The notes beneath the pieces were generated by a model. It had not been told where the DNA came from. It did not search any database and saw only the letters and a program-made list of their open reading frames with translations. From positions 62,001 to 126,000 of the forward strand of contig CBDCGX010000022.1 in assembly GCA_965216965.1 (NCBI GenBank): a stretch of DNA of 64,000 nt, given 5' to 3'. Position numbers and translations under genes: made by a program. Origin of the DNA: CBDAKK01 sp965216965 (GTDB taxonomy: Bacteria; Spirochaetota; Spirochaetia; WTKD01; G963693115). Of this stretch, positions 25,225 to 34,165 are shown piece after piece. How positions within the stretch are numbered: position 1 is the stretch's first letter; each line of letters starts with the position of its first letter.

Positions 25225-26789
25225 TATTACACAGCAGATATATTTTTAACAAACAAAAAAAATATAGAATTTATGGTGTGCACATATTCATTGTAGCCTT
25301 AGTTGCTATATATATGAATACAACGTTAGGAGTAGGATATGCACAAGAAGCAAACTCGTCATCTTCTGATACATCTTCTGATACATCATCAAAGTTTTTT
25401 GATACTTGGAGGGTTGCACTTGTTGGGGTACAGATTGATGATTTTGATAATTTATCTCCAGAGCAACAGCATGCGGTATTTACATTTATTTCACTTTTGC
25501 GAGTAATACTTAAGCAGGCAGACACACGACATCTTTCTACATATGAGTATTATCTTGCAAGAGAATTTATTAAAACAGCTACACTGGAGTCATTGAGAGA
25601 AAAACTTGAAAATATAAGAATTAAACTTGATATTGATGCTCTTAGTAGCGAAAAAAAAGAAACATGGATAAAGAGATTTAATGCAAGAAAAGAAGTACGT
25701 AAAGTACAAAAAAATATTAAGAAAATTTCTAAAATAAAAGTCACTGATGTTCCTCTTGATAATATATTAGATGTCAGATATATAGAGCAATCGGAATACA
25801 CAACAATTCCACTTACTCCAGATTTTAGAATGCTTGCAAATGCTCTTAATGCTCAACAAATATTTTATTTCACACTTAATATGGTTGCTGAATATATGGT
25901 GATAACAGTATATTCGTATAATATTATTCTTGATGCAAGTGTTGAAGTTATGAAGACTACAGTTGATCCTACAAATATACAAGCTATACAAAACAGCATG
26001 TCTAACACGGTACAGGCTGCGGTGCTTGGTTATCCAGTGGGAGCACTTACAATTCGTACAGTTACTATATCTCAAGACGGCGAAGAAATAGTACTTAATG
26101 ATGCATCTATTATTTTAGACGGAGAGCTTGTTGGGTTTGGCGAAGTACAAATAAATAATTTGTGGGTTGGTGTACATTCAATTATAGTGTTATATAATGA
26201 CCAACAAAGAACACTGACTATGTCTCTCCTAAAAGATGAGAAAGCAATGCGTACAGTGATTTTTGATAGTAAATTGGATCAAACGATTACCATAAATACT
26301 AACCCTAGTGATGCAAAAGTGTATATCAACTCAGAATGGGTAGGAAATACTCCTCTAGTATTGGTCCGTACATTAAAAACGAAACAATTAGAAATAAAAT
26401 ATGTTGGATATATTACTGCTCGAATATCGCTTACAAGGAATACTCCTGCTATTATTAAAATACCACTTATTCTAACAAATGCAATTCCTCTTAAACGAAG
26501 ACTAAAGAAGAGTAGAGATCAGTTTTATACAGCATTTTCAATTTTTGCAGTTTCATTAGCACTTCCTGTAGTTCTCAATGGATTTTATCTTAGTGAGACG
26601 GCTGCACTTTTGGCATTTAAAAAGGGTTCTAGGATAACATCAGGAGAATTTACAAAAGCATCTACAAAAAGAGATGCGTTATACTATTCTTATATAGGCA
26701 CAGCTGTGCTTTCGGGTGCACTGAGTATATATGCATTTGTAGAATTATCACGATATTTAAAAGTGGCAAGTGAATATCATGAGAGGTAA
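25221..26789 (+). CDS. PEGA-domain secreted/membrane protein
   Basis: 522 residues. A signal peptide or anchor occupies ~20-40 (IFIVALVAIYMNTTLGVGYAQ, cleavage after AQ possible). A Ser/Asp repeat follows, then a mostly helical region (~55-180) and a TolB-N-like portion. PEGA-type beta repeats lie at ~275-330 and ~350-405 (TINTNPSDAKVYINSEWVGNTP is the diagnostic PEGA strand set). Two C-terminal hydrophobic segments (~430-450 and ~485-505) would anchor it. PEGA proteins are common in spirochaete envelopes; exact role unknown. It overlaps prfB by 4 nt and precedes ftsY by 5 nt, so it is translationally coupled. Confidence 0.75.
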   Translation: MILHSRYIFNKQKKYRIYGVHIFIVALVAIYMNTTLGVGYAQEANSSSSDTSSDTSSKFFDTWRVALVGVQIDDFDNLSPEQQHAVFTFISLLRVILKQADTRHLSTYEYYLAREFIKTATLESLREKLENIRIKLDIDALSSEKKETWIKRFNARKEVRKVQKNIKKISKIKVTDVPLDNILDVRYIEQSEYTTIPLTPDFRMLANALNAQQIFYFTLNMVAEYMVITVYSYNIILDASVEVMKTTVDPTNIQAIQNSMSNTVQAAVLGYPVGALTIRTVTISQDGEEIVLNDASIILDGELVGFGEVQINNLWVGVHSIIVLYNDQQRTLTMSLLKDEKAMRTVIFDSKLDQTITINTNPSDAKVYINSEWVGNTPLVLVRTLKTKQLEIKYVGYITARISLTRNTPAIIKIPLILTNAIPLKRRLKKSRDQFYTAFSIFAVSLALPVVLNGFYLSETAALLAFKKGSRITSGEFTKASTKRDALYYSYIGTAVLSGALSIYAFVELSRYLKVASEYHER

Positions 26790-26794
26790 GTTGT

Positions 26795-27661
26795 ATGGGA
26801 TTATTGAATAAAATTACAGGCTTCTTTAGAAGCAAGGAAGCTAAAGAAAATATAAACGATTTTGAAGATATTCTTCTAGAATCTGGATTATCTCCTTCTC
26901 TTTGTTCAAATGTTCTTCAACAACTCAATTCAAAGGCGGGAAGAGCGCAGGATATGAATAAAATAATACGTCTTCTTACTGATATTCTAAAGCCGTGGAC
27001 ACAAGAATACATTCTTCCTGTTCCCGAGGAAAACAATACTATTGTATATGTTTTTGTCGGGGTAAATGGAGTGGGAAAAACCACGAGTATTGCAAAAGTA
27101 GCGTATTGGCTTATTTCTGAACATAAAATAGACAAGAACTCCATTACAATAGCAGCAGGTGATACGTTTAGAGCAGCTGCTGAACTTCAAATAAGGGAAC
27201 ACGCACGACAGTTAGGCATACATTGTATAAGTCATCAGCATGGTGCTGATCCCGCAGCAGTTATTTTTGATGCAATATCTCATGCAAAAAACAAGGGACA
27301 TAGTTGTGTGCTAGCAGATACTGCAGGACGAATGAATACCCGAAAAGATCTTATTGCTCAGTTGCAGAAAATATATAAAATAGCTCAAAGGAATGGTGAA
27401 GAAAAAAATATAGTAGTGCTTATGGTTGTAGACGGAAATAGCGGACTTAATACTATAAATCAAGTGAGAGATTTTAAAGAAGCAATACATATTGATAGCA
27501 TTATTCTTTCAAAATATGACGGGAGTACTCGCGGTGGGGTTATTATGAGTATTGCAAATAGTTGCAATGTGCCATGTTCTTTTCTGGGCGTGGGAGAGCA
27601 ATGTGCTGATTTAAGAGTATTTAAAAGCGATGAGTATCTTAAAGAATTTCTCATAGGGTAG
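26795..27661 (+). CDS. ftsY: Signal recognition particle receptor FtsY
   Basis: 288 residues, NG domain only; the acidic A domain of E. coli FtsY is missing, as in many bacteria. GTPase motifs: G1 GVNGVGKTTSIAKVA, DTFRAAA (G2), G3 LADTAGRM, G4 LSKYDGSTRGG (TKxD variant SKYD), and the C-terminal GVGEQCADL. FtsY receives SRP-bound ribosomes at the membrane. AGGTAAG lies before ATG 26795. Sits inside a PEGA-ftsY-secreted protein-lolCDE run. Confidence 0.95.
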   Translation: MGLLNKITGFFRSKEAKENINDFEDILLESGLSPSLCSNVLQQLNSKAGRAQDMNKIIRLLTDILKPWTQEYILPVPEENNTIVYVFVGVNGVGKTTSIAKVAYWLISEHKIDKNSITIAAGDTFRAAAELQIREHARQLGIHCISHQHGADPAAVIFDAISHAKNKGHSCVLADTAGRMNTRKDLIAQLQKIYKIAQRNGEEKNIVVLMVVDGNSGLNTINQVRDFKEAIHIDSIILSKYDGSTRGGVIMSIANSCNVPCSFLGVGEQCADLRVFKSDEYLKEFLIG

Positions 27662-27698
27662 TAATTGCATTGTTATATTGTTGTGAAGTAATAAGCTT

Positions 27699-29033
27699 AT
27701 GATAAGAAAAAAAACATCTTTTATTTTTTATATCATCGCAATGGTCGGTATTATTACTTTGCATGCTCAAGACGGTGCGTACCTTAACTCTTATACTAAA
27801 TTGTATCCTAATAGCATTCCTAATGCCGCACCTACATCTGATGATATATATAGCACTCCAAAAGATATAGCGGTATTTGTATCACTTAAAAGCATTGGTG
27901 CAAGAGTTATATATCCTTCTGATGGAACAGAATATCTTGAAACAGAATTATATGGAGTAAGAGGGCGGCTTTTTCTTCGGGTTGTAGAGAGTTTTTTGTA
28001 TTCAATACGAGATGTTAGGTTTATGCCGTATAAAGTAGATAATCTGCCTACAAACCTTCTCAAGCGAGCACAGGGATATATGCGTGAAAAAAAGACGGAT
28101 GTGCTTATAAGTGAGAAAATAAAACAAGATAGCAAAAAAAATGACGAAAAAAATAGTATTGCACAGGGAGATAAACAAAAAGAAAACTCTGCTCCTGTAA
28201 ATAAACTTTCAGTTATAGAATATGTAGATGGACAATACAGCGTTCCTAGACAATATGATGAAAGTAATAGTTTTTCTTTTGTTTTAGATATTATAGTGAT
28301 TAAAAAGTCTAAAAGAAATAGCCTTGAGCGATACATACATGGAAAAAAATCGTATACAGAGACATATAGATACACTACAAAAGGGGCTTTGCGAACACTT
28401 GTTCGGAAGTATTCAAATGGAACATTAGAACAGTTTTTATATTATTTTACAGGAGGCGGACTTGAAGAAGTATTTCATCAGGAACGCGATGGGAAATCGT
28501 ACAAACAGCGGTTTACTACTAGTGGCGAGCTAAGACAACAAGAAGAATTTGATGATAAAGACGCTGTTATATATAACCTTACAAATGACTTTGATGAACA
28601 AGGGCTTATTAAGAAAAAAAATATTGTAGATTTCAAAAAGAAGGAAAGAATTATTACATACTATATAGATGGGAGAGAAGCCAGGGTTGAAAGATACATC
28701 ATTAAAAGAAAAGATGAGAGCACAGAACAGATATTGATTGAAATATTACAATATAATTATAATGCTGATTCTCGTTTATCCAAAAAAGAAAGCAAAGGCG
28801 TATCAAATAAAAAAATATTAAAAAGCGTTTTTGATAAAGATGGAGCTCTTATAAAGACACAAGAGTTTATAGATGGGAAAATTTCTATAGAAATAGAGGA
28901 GAAAGGTAATAAGAAGAATATAAAGACATTTTTTTTGGATGAAATTCCTGTTATTCGAGTCTATTATAATGGAGAATACAAAGAAAAAGAAGAAGTTATC
29001 AATAATGGAAAGATAGTGGAAACGAGAGAGTAA
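27699..29033 (+). CDS. Secreted protein with YD/MORN-like repeats
   Basis: 444 residues with a signal peptide (FIFYIIAMVGIITLHAQ, cleavage near 24). Residues ~140-175 are a Lys/Asp/Asn-rich linker. From ~205 on there are repeated short strand units (GALRTLVRKYSNGTLEQFLY, GGGLEEVFHQERDGKSYKQR, DGALIKTQEFIDGKISIEIE) reminiscent of MORN/YwqK-type antiparallel repeats, also seen in spirochaete envelope proteins. Function unknown. It lies 6 nt before the first Lol permease, so a periplasmic role in lipoprotein sorting or envelope assembly is possible (inference). Confidence 0.65.
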   Translation: MIRKKTSFIFYIIAMVGIITLHAQDGAYLNSYTKLYPNSIPNAAPTSDDIYSTPKDIAVFVSLKSIGARVIYPSDGTEYLETELYGVRGRLFLRVVESFLYSIRDVRFMPYKVDNLPTNLLKRAQGYMREKKTDVLISEKIKQDSKKNDEKNSIAQGDKQKENSAPVNKLSVIEYVDGQYSVPRQYDESNSFSFVLDIIVIKKSKRNSLERYIHGKKSYTETYRYTTKGALRTLVRKYSNGTLEQFLYYFTGGGLEEVFHQERDGKSYKQRFTTSGELRQQEEFDDKDAVIYNLTNDFDEQGLIKKKNIVDFKKKERIITYYIDGREARVERYIIKRKDESTEQILIEILQYNYNADSRLSKKESKGVSNKKILKSVFDKDGALIKTQEFIDGKISIEIEEKGNKKNIKTFFLDEIPVIRVYYNGEYKEKEEVINNGKIVETRE

Positions 29034-29039
29034 ATCATA

Positions 29040-30290
29040 ATGTGGTTGTTTACGCTTATACGACATTCTATATTAAGTAGAAAAAGGAAAAACATTTCGA
29101 TTGGTATTGCTATTATTGGAATTACTGTTGGAGTTGTTAGTCTTGTTTCTGTTGTGGGCATTATGAATGGAATGCAGGGGCTACTCATGCGCATGCTTGT
29201 AAGAGTAGAAGCATATGATTATAAAGGGAATATAACCAGCCCACAAACATATAGAGAGATTCAGTCTGTCAAAGAAAAATTAGAAAAAATTCAAAACGTA
29301 AATATAGTATCTCCATTTATAGATGAATTCTCCATTATACAGATACAAAGAAGAAAAACGATCAAAAATACAGTATTACAGATAAGAGCAATAGAGAAAG
29401 AAGTAATGGCAACTGATGGAATGCTCTTAGATGCGTTACAAATAAAAAACACAGGTAATCTTTTTCCTCAGCCTAATAGTATTATTGTTGGGTGGTACTT
29501 TGCAGCAAAGGAAGGACTCCAAAAAGGAGATACTATTACTATTGTCTTTCCGGGAGAAGGGGAGGGGTTTATTCCTATAAGACAGAAGTTTGTTATATCG
29601 GAGTTGTTTTCTACAGGATTTTATTATGATTCTCAGTGGGCATTTATTTCTCTTGAAGATTATAGTACTATAATTGCAAAGGCACAAAAGAAAAAAAAAT
29701 CGCAATTATCGGGAGTCCAGTATGGAGTAAGAATTAACAAACAGGAAGGGTTTTTGGGGATGCCTTTTACGAAGCACACAGAAGAACAGATGAAAGATGT
29801 GCTTGATACTATACAATCATGGAAAGAAAATAATAGTACTTTTTATTTTGCTCTTAAAACTGAGAAGACAGTGCTCGTACTGCTTGCTGCAGTTATTTTT
29901 GGTATTATTATGCTTCACTTTAGATTCTTGATGATTCGCAGGATTCGTGGGAAGAAAGATGACATTGTCGCACTTAGAACGATGGGTGTTTCTCCAAAGA
30001 AAATACAAGGATGGTTTTTTGGTGAGACTATTTTTGTGGGGATTGTAGGAATAACTGTAGGGATTATAATAGGAGTAATAATTGTGTATTATTATGGGGC
30101 TGTTTTATATTTTATTGAGAATACTTTTAAAATCAATGTAGATATATCTGGGAGTGGAAGTGGTGTAATAAGTGGACAAGAGTTGTTTATAATAGTTGCA
30201 TTTGTATGGATCATACTCATAGGCACGGTGTTAACTGTTCTAAAAAGGATACATTCAATAGCTCCCATGGAGGTTGTTCGATATGGCTAG
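29040..30290 (+). CDS. lolC: Lipoprotein-releasing ABC transporter permease (LolC/E family)
   Basis: 416 residues with the MacB/LolCE layout: one N-terminal membrane helix (~22-45, SIGIAIIGITVGVVSLVSVVGIMNGMQ shown by its ends SIGIAI and NGMQ), a periplasmic domain (~48-275), then three helices (~280-302, 325-352, 380-405). The loop IRRIRGKKDDIVALRTMGVSPKKI before helix 3 is the family's coupling region. With the following ATPase and second permease it would extract lipoproteins from the inner membrane for outer-membrane delivery. Overlaps lolD by 8 nt. Confidence 0.85.
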   Translation: MWLFTLIRHSILSRKRKNISIGIAIIGITVGVVSLVSVVGIMNGMQGLLMRMLVRVEAYDYKGNITSPQTYREIQSVKEKLEKIQNVNIVSPFIDEFSIIQIQRRKTIKNTVLQIRAIEKEVMATDGMLLDALQIKNTGNLFPQPNSIIVGWYFAAKEGLQKGDTITIVFPGEGEGFIPIRQKFVISELFSTGFYYDSQWAFISLEDYSTIIAKAQKKKKSQLSGVQYGVRINKQEGFLGMPFTKHTEEQMKDVLDTIQSWKENNSTFYFALKTEKTVLVLLAAVIFGIIMLHFRFLMIRRIRGKKDDIVALRTMGVSPKKIQGWFFGETIFVGIVGITVGIIIGVIIVYYYGAVLYFIENTFKINVDISGSGSGVISGQELFIIVAFVWIILIGTVLTVLKRIHSIAPMEVVRYG

Positions 30291-30981
30291 TGAAAAAGAA
30301 GTGGCAATATATATAAAAGATGTATATAAGACATATGGCAAGGGAAATAATATTATTTCTGTATTAAGCAATGTCTCTGTAATTGTAGAGAAAGGAACTA
30401 CAATTGTAGTTACAGGAGAAAGTGGAAGTGGTAAAACAACACTTTTGAGTATTGTTTCTGGGCTTGATAACATTGATAGTGGGGTTATACAAATTGGTGA
30501 TTTTACTGTTTCTCAGGCGACGGAAAGAGAACGTTCTTTTTTTCGGCTTAAAAACATTGGTTTTGTATTTCAATATCATTATTTGCTCGAAGACTTTAAT
30601 GCTTTAGAAAATGTTATGCTTCCTTTGCAAATGTTAGGGTACAAAAAACAAGAGGCGATGGATAAAGCAGAAGAAATACTTATGAAAATAGGATTGTGGG
30701 AAAGAGCATTTCATCATCCTTCTCAGCTTTCTGGTGGAGAATGCCAAAGAACGGCGATTGCACGAGCATTAGTACATAGACCTAATGTTATCTTTGCCGA
30801 CGAGCCAACAGGTGCTCTTGATACAAAAAATTCTGAAAATATTAGAACTATGCTTAGTACTCTCGCAAAAGAATATGGCACCACTCTTTTTATTGCGACT
30901 CATGATGAAGATTTCTTATATATTGCAGATATTCATTATCATTTACAAGATGGCATTATACAAAAAGGAAAAAGAGTGTGA
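30283..30981 (+). CDS. lolD: Lipoprotein-releasing ABC transporter ATPase
   Basis: 232 residues from ATG 30283, with GGAGG 9 nt upstream inside lolC. ABC motifs: Walker A GESGSGKTT, Q-loop GFVFQYHYLLEDFNALENV (typical of LolD/MacB), signature LSGGECQRTAIARAL, Walker B VIFADEPTGALD, switch His in ATHDEDF. The start at TTG 30274 is less likely. Its position between two LolC/E-type permeases makes a LolCDE complex the best assignment. Ends in a GTGTGA overlap with the next gene. Confidence 0.92.
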   Translation: MASEKEVAIYIKDVYKTYGKGNNIISVLSNVSVIVEKGTTIVVTGESGSGKTTLLSIVSGLDNIDSGVIQIGDFTVSQATERERSFFRLKNIGFVFQYHYLLEDFNALENVMLPLQMLGYKKQEAMDKAEEILMKIGLWERAFHHPSQLSGGECQRTAIARALVHRPNVIFADEPTGALDTKNSENIRTMLSTLAKEYGTTLFIATHDEDFLYIADIHYHLQDGIIQKGKRV

Positions 30982-32300
30982 AATATTCATTTTTTTCAAG
31001 AATATGGAATGGTAAAAGATCATTTCGGTTTTTGCAAGTGAGCGTTATGACAATAGCTATAGTCCCATTGGTTCTTGTTCAGCAAGTTACAAAAAACATG
31101 ATAGAAAGCATAACATATAAAATTATAGAAACTGATACCACGCATGTACGACTGCACTATCTACAGAGAATAGGTACAGGAAAAGAGGGGGGAATAAATA
31201 GAAAAAGAGTGGAAAAAAGACTAAATGAATTTAATAAGGAATTTAAAGAACCGCCAATTATATCTATATATCACGAGGTTCGTGGTGGAGGTATTATGAG
31301 AAAAGGGTACTCAAGAATTGGCGTGAGTATTAGGGGAATGACACGCGATGCACTTTCTGACCCTTCTTTTTCTCAATATATAGACCTTGTTCAAGGCACG
31401 CTTTCTTTTTCTTCGGAGAAAGATATCTTATTGGGAGAATCGGTAGCACGCGAGCTTGGAGTAACTGTTGGAGAAACAGTATTGCTTTTAACTATACGAT
31501 CAGATAAGAAAAAATCATTTCCAAAAATATCATCGGGGGTTGTGAAAGGTATTTTCACAACAGGATACGAAGAACTTGATAAAATATGGGTGCTTATGCC
31601 ATTTGAGCGAGCTAAAAAGGTTATTAGTATTTCTGATCAGCAGTGGTTTACTAATTTGAGAGTAAATGACCCATTTATTTTTAAGAATTCAATTGCTAAA
31701 CGAAGTAAGGTTAAAAGAAACAGGGGCAAAAAAATCCTTGAAGGGATAAAGGGAACTCTTTTTAATTATGGAAGAGTTCAATCGTGGTATGAAGCAGACT
31801 ATGGTCAATATACATTGTTTTTTGAGACACAAATTTTACTTAGTATTGTTATGCTTATAGCTGTTATTCTTGCTGCGATAACGCTTTCGTCTACCATGGG
31901 CATGAGGGTTATAGATTTAGAAATGGATATTGCAGTAATAAAATCTATAGGAGCTGATCCCAAAGCCTTAGAAAGACAACTCTTTTTTCAAGGGTTATAC
32001 TATGGACTTATAAGTGCTTCTTTGGGCATTTCTATTGGGATAGGGCTTTCATATTCTGTAAATACTATTATTGCAATATTTGATTTTGTAATAAATATGA
32101 TACGAGGAATTTTTAACGCGACTAATACGGTTTCGGTGTTTAATCCCCATTTGTATTTAAAAGAGATACCTTTCCGTATTTATTATATGGATATTTTACA
32201 AATAAGTATCCTTGTAGTACTTCTTTCTATATGTGCAGCATATTTTCCTGTACGAAGACTAAGAAGTATTCCGTCGTTAAAAATTATACGTTCTCACTAG
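30978..32300 (+). CDS. lolE: Second LolC/E-family ABC permease
   Basis: 440 residues starting at GTG 30978, overlapping the lolD stop. One N-terminal hydrophobic helix (~20-40), a large periplasmic domain (~42-285) containing VRGGGIMRKGYSRIGVSIRG and ILLGESVARELGVTVGE, and three C-terminal helices (~288-312, 340-365, 398-425). The coupling loop DLEMDIAVIKSIGADPKALERQ is typical. Likely the second subunit of a heterodimeric LolCE. The distance to the next gene (77 nt) and AT-rich spacer suggest the operon ends here; no strong terminator is evident. Confidence 0.82.
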   Translation: MKYSFFSRIWNGKRSFRFLQVSVMTIAIVPLVLVQQVTKNMIESITYKIIETDTTHVRLHYLQRIGTGKEGGINRKRVEKRLNEFNKEFKEPPIISIYHEVRGGGIMRKGYSRIGVSIRGMTRDALSDPSFSQYIDLVQGTLSFSSEKDILLGESVARELGVTVGETVLLLTIRSDKKKSFPKISSGVVKGIFTTGYEELDKIWVLMPFERAKKVISISDQQWFTNLRVNDPFIFKNSIAKRSKVKRNRGKKILEGIKGTLFNYGRVQSWYEADYGQYTLFFETQILLSIVMLIAVILAAITLSSTMGMRVIDLEMDIAVIKSIGADPKALERQLFFQGLYYGLISASLGISIGIGLSYSVNTIIAIFDFVINMIRGIFNATNTVSVFNPHLYLKEIPFRIYYMDILQISILVVLLSICAAYFPVRRLRSIPSLKIIRSH

Positions 32301-32377
32301 CTGTAATATTAATTTAAAATTATTATTTTTATATGAAATTATGTTATACTATAATAAATTTATATTAAGGAATAGTT

Positions 32378-32722
32378 GTGGCAGAAAAAATACAAATAGA
32401 AGCAATACATTATCATCTTAGTGATTCAACAAAAACATTCATAAGAGGAGAACTTTCAAAACTTAGTTATTTAGATAACTATATTGTAGATGGAATATTG
32501 AGAGTTGTTCGTGAAAAGCACTCGTATAGAGTAACAATAGATTTACATTTTAATTTTGGAAAAAGGATCCATCTCCATACCGATAATAATAAATTATATT
32601 CTGCGATAGAAGATCTTATGCATATAGCAAAAAATTGTGCAGAAGAAAAAAAGAAACTTAAAGATTATCATAAGCATCATAGCCATAACACTCGTCACAC
32701 AGAAAATAATATTGTCGAATAA
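32378..32722 (+). CDS. hpf: Short ribosome hibernation-promoting factor
   Basis: 114 residues of the HPF/RaiA (S30AE) family: KIQIEAIHYHLSDSTKTFIR, GILRVVREKHSYRVTIDLHF and TDNNKLYSAIEDLMHIA. It lacks the C-terminal dimerisation domain of long HPF and ends in a His-rich tail (HKHHSHNTRH) that is unusual. The protein binds the small subunit decoding region and silences ribosomes in stationary phase. Start GTG 32378 with TTAAGGA 9 nt upstream; TATACT/TATAAT boxes lie around 32345-32358. Confidence 0.88.
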   Translation: MAEKIQIEAIHYHLSDSTKTFIRGELSKLSYLDNYIVDGILRVVREKHSYRVTIDLHFNFGKRIHLHTDNNKLYSAIEDLMHIAKNCAEEKKKLKDYHKHHSHNTRHTENNIVE

Positions 32723-32764
32723 TGTGCATACAATAAGATAATACTTTAAATATACATTATTAAG

Positions 32765-33391
32765 ATGTCTTTCTTATATAACGATATTGCACTCTATACA
32801 AACTATCTCAAACAACAGAGGAAAACATGCAATCTTATAGGTCCTAATGAGAATATTGAAGAACACATAGAAGACTGCCTTGCACCTATAAATATATTTG
32901 CACAGAAAGCACTATCATTTCATGATTCTGTGTGTTGTGTCGATTTAGGAACGGGTGCGGGATTACCCGGAATTCCACTAGCACTTGCTATTGCTTTGCG
33001 TGGCATTGCATGTAATTGGTTGCTATTAGAACGAAGACAAAAAAAGGCACAGTTTGTAAAAGATGCATGCAATATATTACAAACCTCTGCTCATGTAAGG
33101 AAACATCTTTCTCTTACAGTGGTAAACGAAGATTTACAACAATGGAAGCCCAAACGCAAGATACATATTGTAACTGCAAGAGCCTTTAAACCACTTACAA
33201 AAAAAATACTTTTACAAATAAAAAGAATAGCCCCTCATGCAACACTATTGTTATATAAAGGGAAAAGGATTTCAATAGATGAGGAGCTTTCTTATGTAAG
33301 AGCTATATTGTCTGTAAAAGAAATAATTCCACTCATACATCCCAAACATAAAGAACGTCATCTTATAATAGCTCAATTCCTTAGCGAGTAA
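32765..33391 (+). CDS. rsmG: 16S rRNA (guanine-N7) methyltransferase G
   Basis: 208 residues of the GidB/RsmG family, which methylates N7 of G527 in 16S rRNA using SAM. SAM-binding motif VDLGTGAGLPGIPLAL (~60-75), ERRQKKAQFVKDA, VVNEDLQQW and the family motif TARAFKP. Length is normal. It converges with the TPR gene and overlaps it by 11 nt. TATACA ends 8 nt before the ATG; no Shine-Dalgarno. Confidence 0.92.
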   Translation: MSFLYNDIALYTNYLKQQRKTCNLIGPNENIEEHIEDCLAPINIFAQKALSFHDSVCCVDLGTGAGLPGIPLALAIALRGIACNWLLLERRQKKAQFVKDACNILQTSAHVRKHLSLTVVNEDLQQWKPKRKIHIVTARAFKPLTKKILLQIKRIAPHATLLLYKGKRISIDEELSYVRAILSVKEIIPLIHPKHKERHLIIAQFLSE

Positions 33392-34061
33392 GATATTTAT
33401 TAGGAGTGCTGTCTATTCGCTTTCTTTTTTTGTTTAGTTCTTCTTCAAGCTGTTGTTTTTTGTTATACGATTCCTTATTAAGAGTATCTTCTTTAAAGGT
33501 TTTAAGCGATGCAAGTATAGAGAGCACTTGCTCTATTTCTTTTCTTTGAGTAGTGTCGGGTACTCTTTTTAAAAAAGTTTTATAGTCCTGTTCGGCTGCA
33601 GTATAATCTTTTTTATTAAGCTCTACATTTGCTTTATTAAGATATACATCGGTGTATGTATCATCAAATGTAATTACTTCAGAAAAGTATCGTAAAGCAT
33701 CGGTGTATTTCTCTTGTATTGAATAAATGACTCCTATATTGTATTTTATATCGGCTATATTTGAGTTTGGCAATGCAAGTGCTGTGGAATATTCATTTAA
33801 CGCTTCTTCATATTCTCCACTTTTTTGCAGAGCATACGCGAGTTCTTGGCGGTATATTGCTATTCCTTTATTAGCAGAGACTGCTTGTCTAAAAAAAATT
33901 ACTGCTTTTTGAGGTTGTTGAGAGTCAAGATAATTATATCCTATAATTCGCCATTGAAGTTCTGAGTTTTGCCCATATAGAATCAATAGCGGTAGTGTTA
34001 ATAAAAACACTACTGTAAACAGAAATGCCTTTATGTTTTTTATAAAAAATATATTTTTCAT
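33381..34061 (-). CDS. TPR-repeat secreted/anchored protein
   Basis: 226 residues with an N-terminal hydrophobic segment (~12-31) ending LYGQN, either signal peptide or anchor. Residues ~33-165 contain four tetratricopeptide units (GYNYLDSQQPQKAVIFFRQA, LAYALQKSGEYEEALNEYST, NIGVIYSIQEKYTDALRYFS, NKANVELNKKDYTAAEQDYK), a protein-protein scaffold. The C-terminus is a charged helix (EEELNKKRKRI). Function unknown; probably periplasmic. Confidence 0.75.
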   Translation of the reverse strand: MKNIFFIKNIKAFLFTVVFLLTLPLLILYGQNSELQWRIIGYNYLDSQQPQKAVIFFRQAVSANKGIAIYRQELAYALQKSGEYEEALNEYSTALALPNSNIADIKYNIGVIYSIQEKYTDALRYFSEVITFDDTYTDVYLNKANVELNKKDYTAAEQDYKTFLKRVPDTTQRKEIEQVLSILASLKTFKEDTLNKESYNKKQQLEEELNKKRKRIDSTPNKYLTR

Positions 34062-34153
34062 GTTTTTATTATATCGTCTACTATGATAGATTATTCTACT
34101 TCTTTTTAGCTAATTATATTATAACGTCTTCAAACCTTTCATGTCATATTTGT

Positions 34154-34159
34154 TATAAT
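34154..34159 (+). promoter_or_regulatory. Extended -10 box of predicted leaderless mvaS transcript
   Basis: TGTTATAAT, 6 nt, then GTG 34166. The TG one base before TATAAT is the extended -10 signature, which could compensate for the absence of a good -35 hexamer. Confidence 0.55.
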
Positions 34160-34165
34160 AGTATT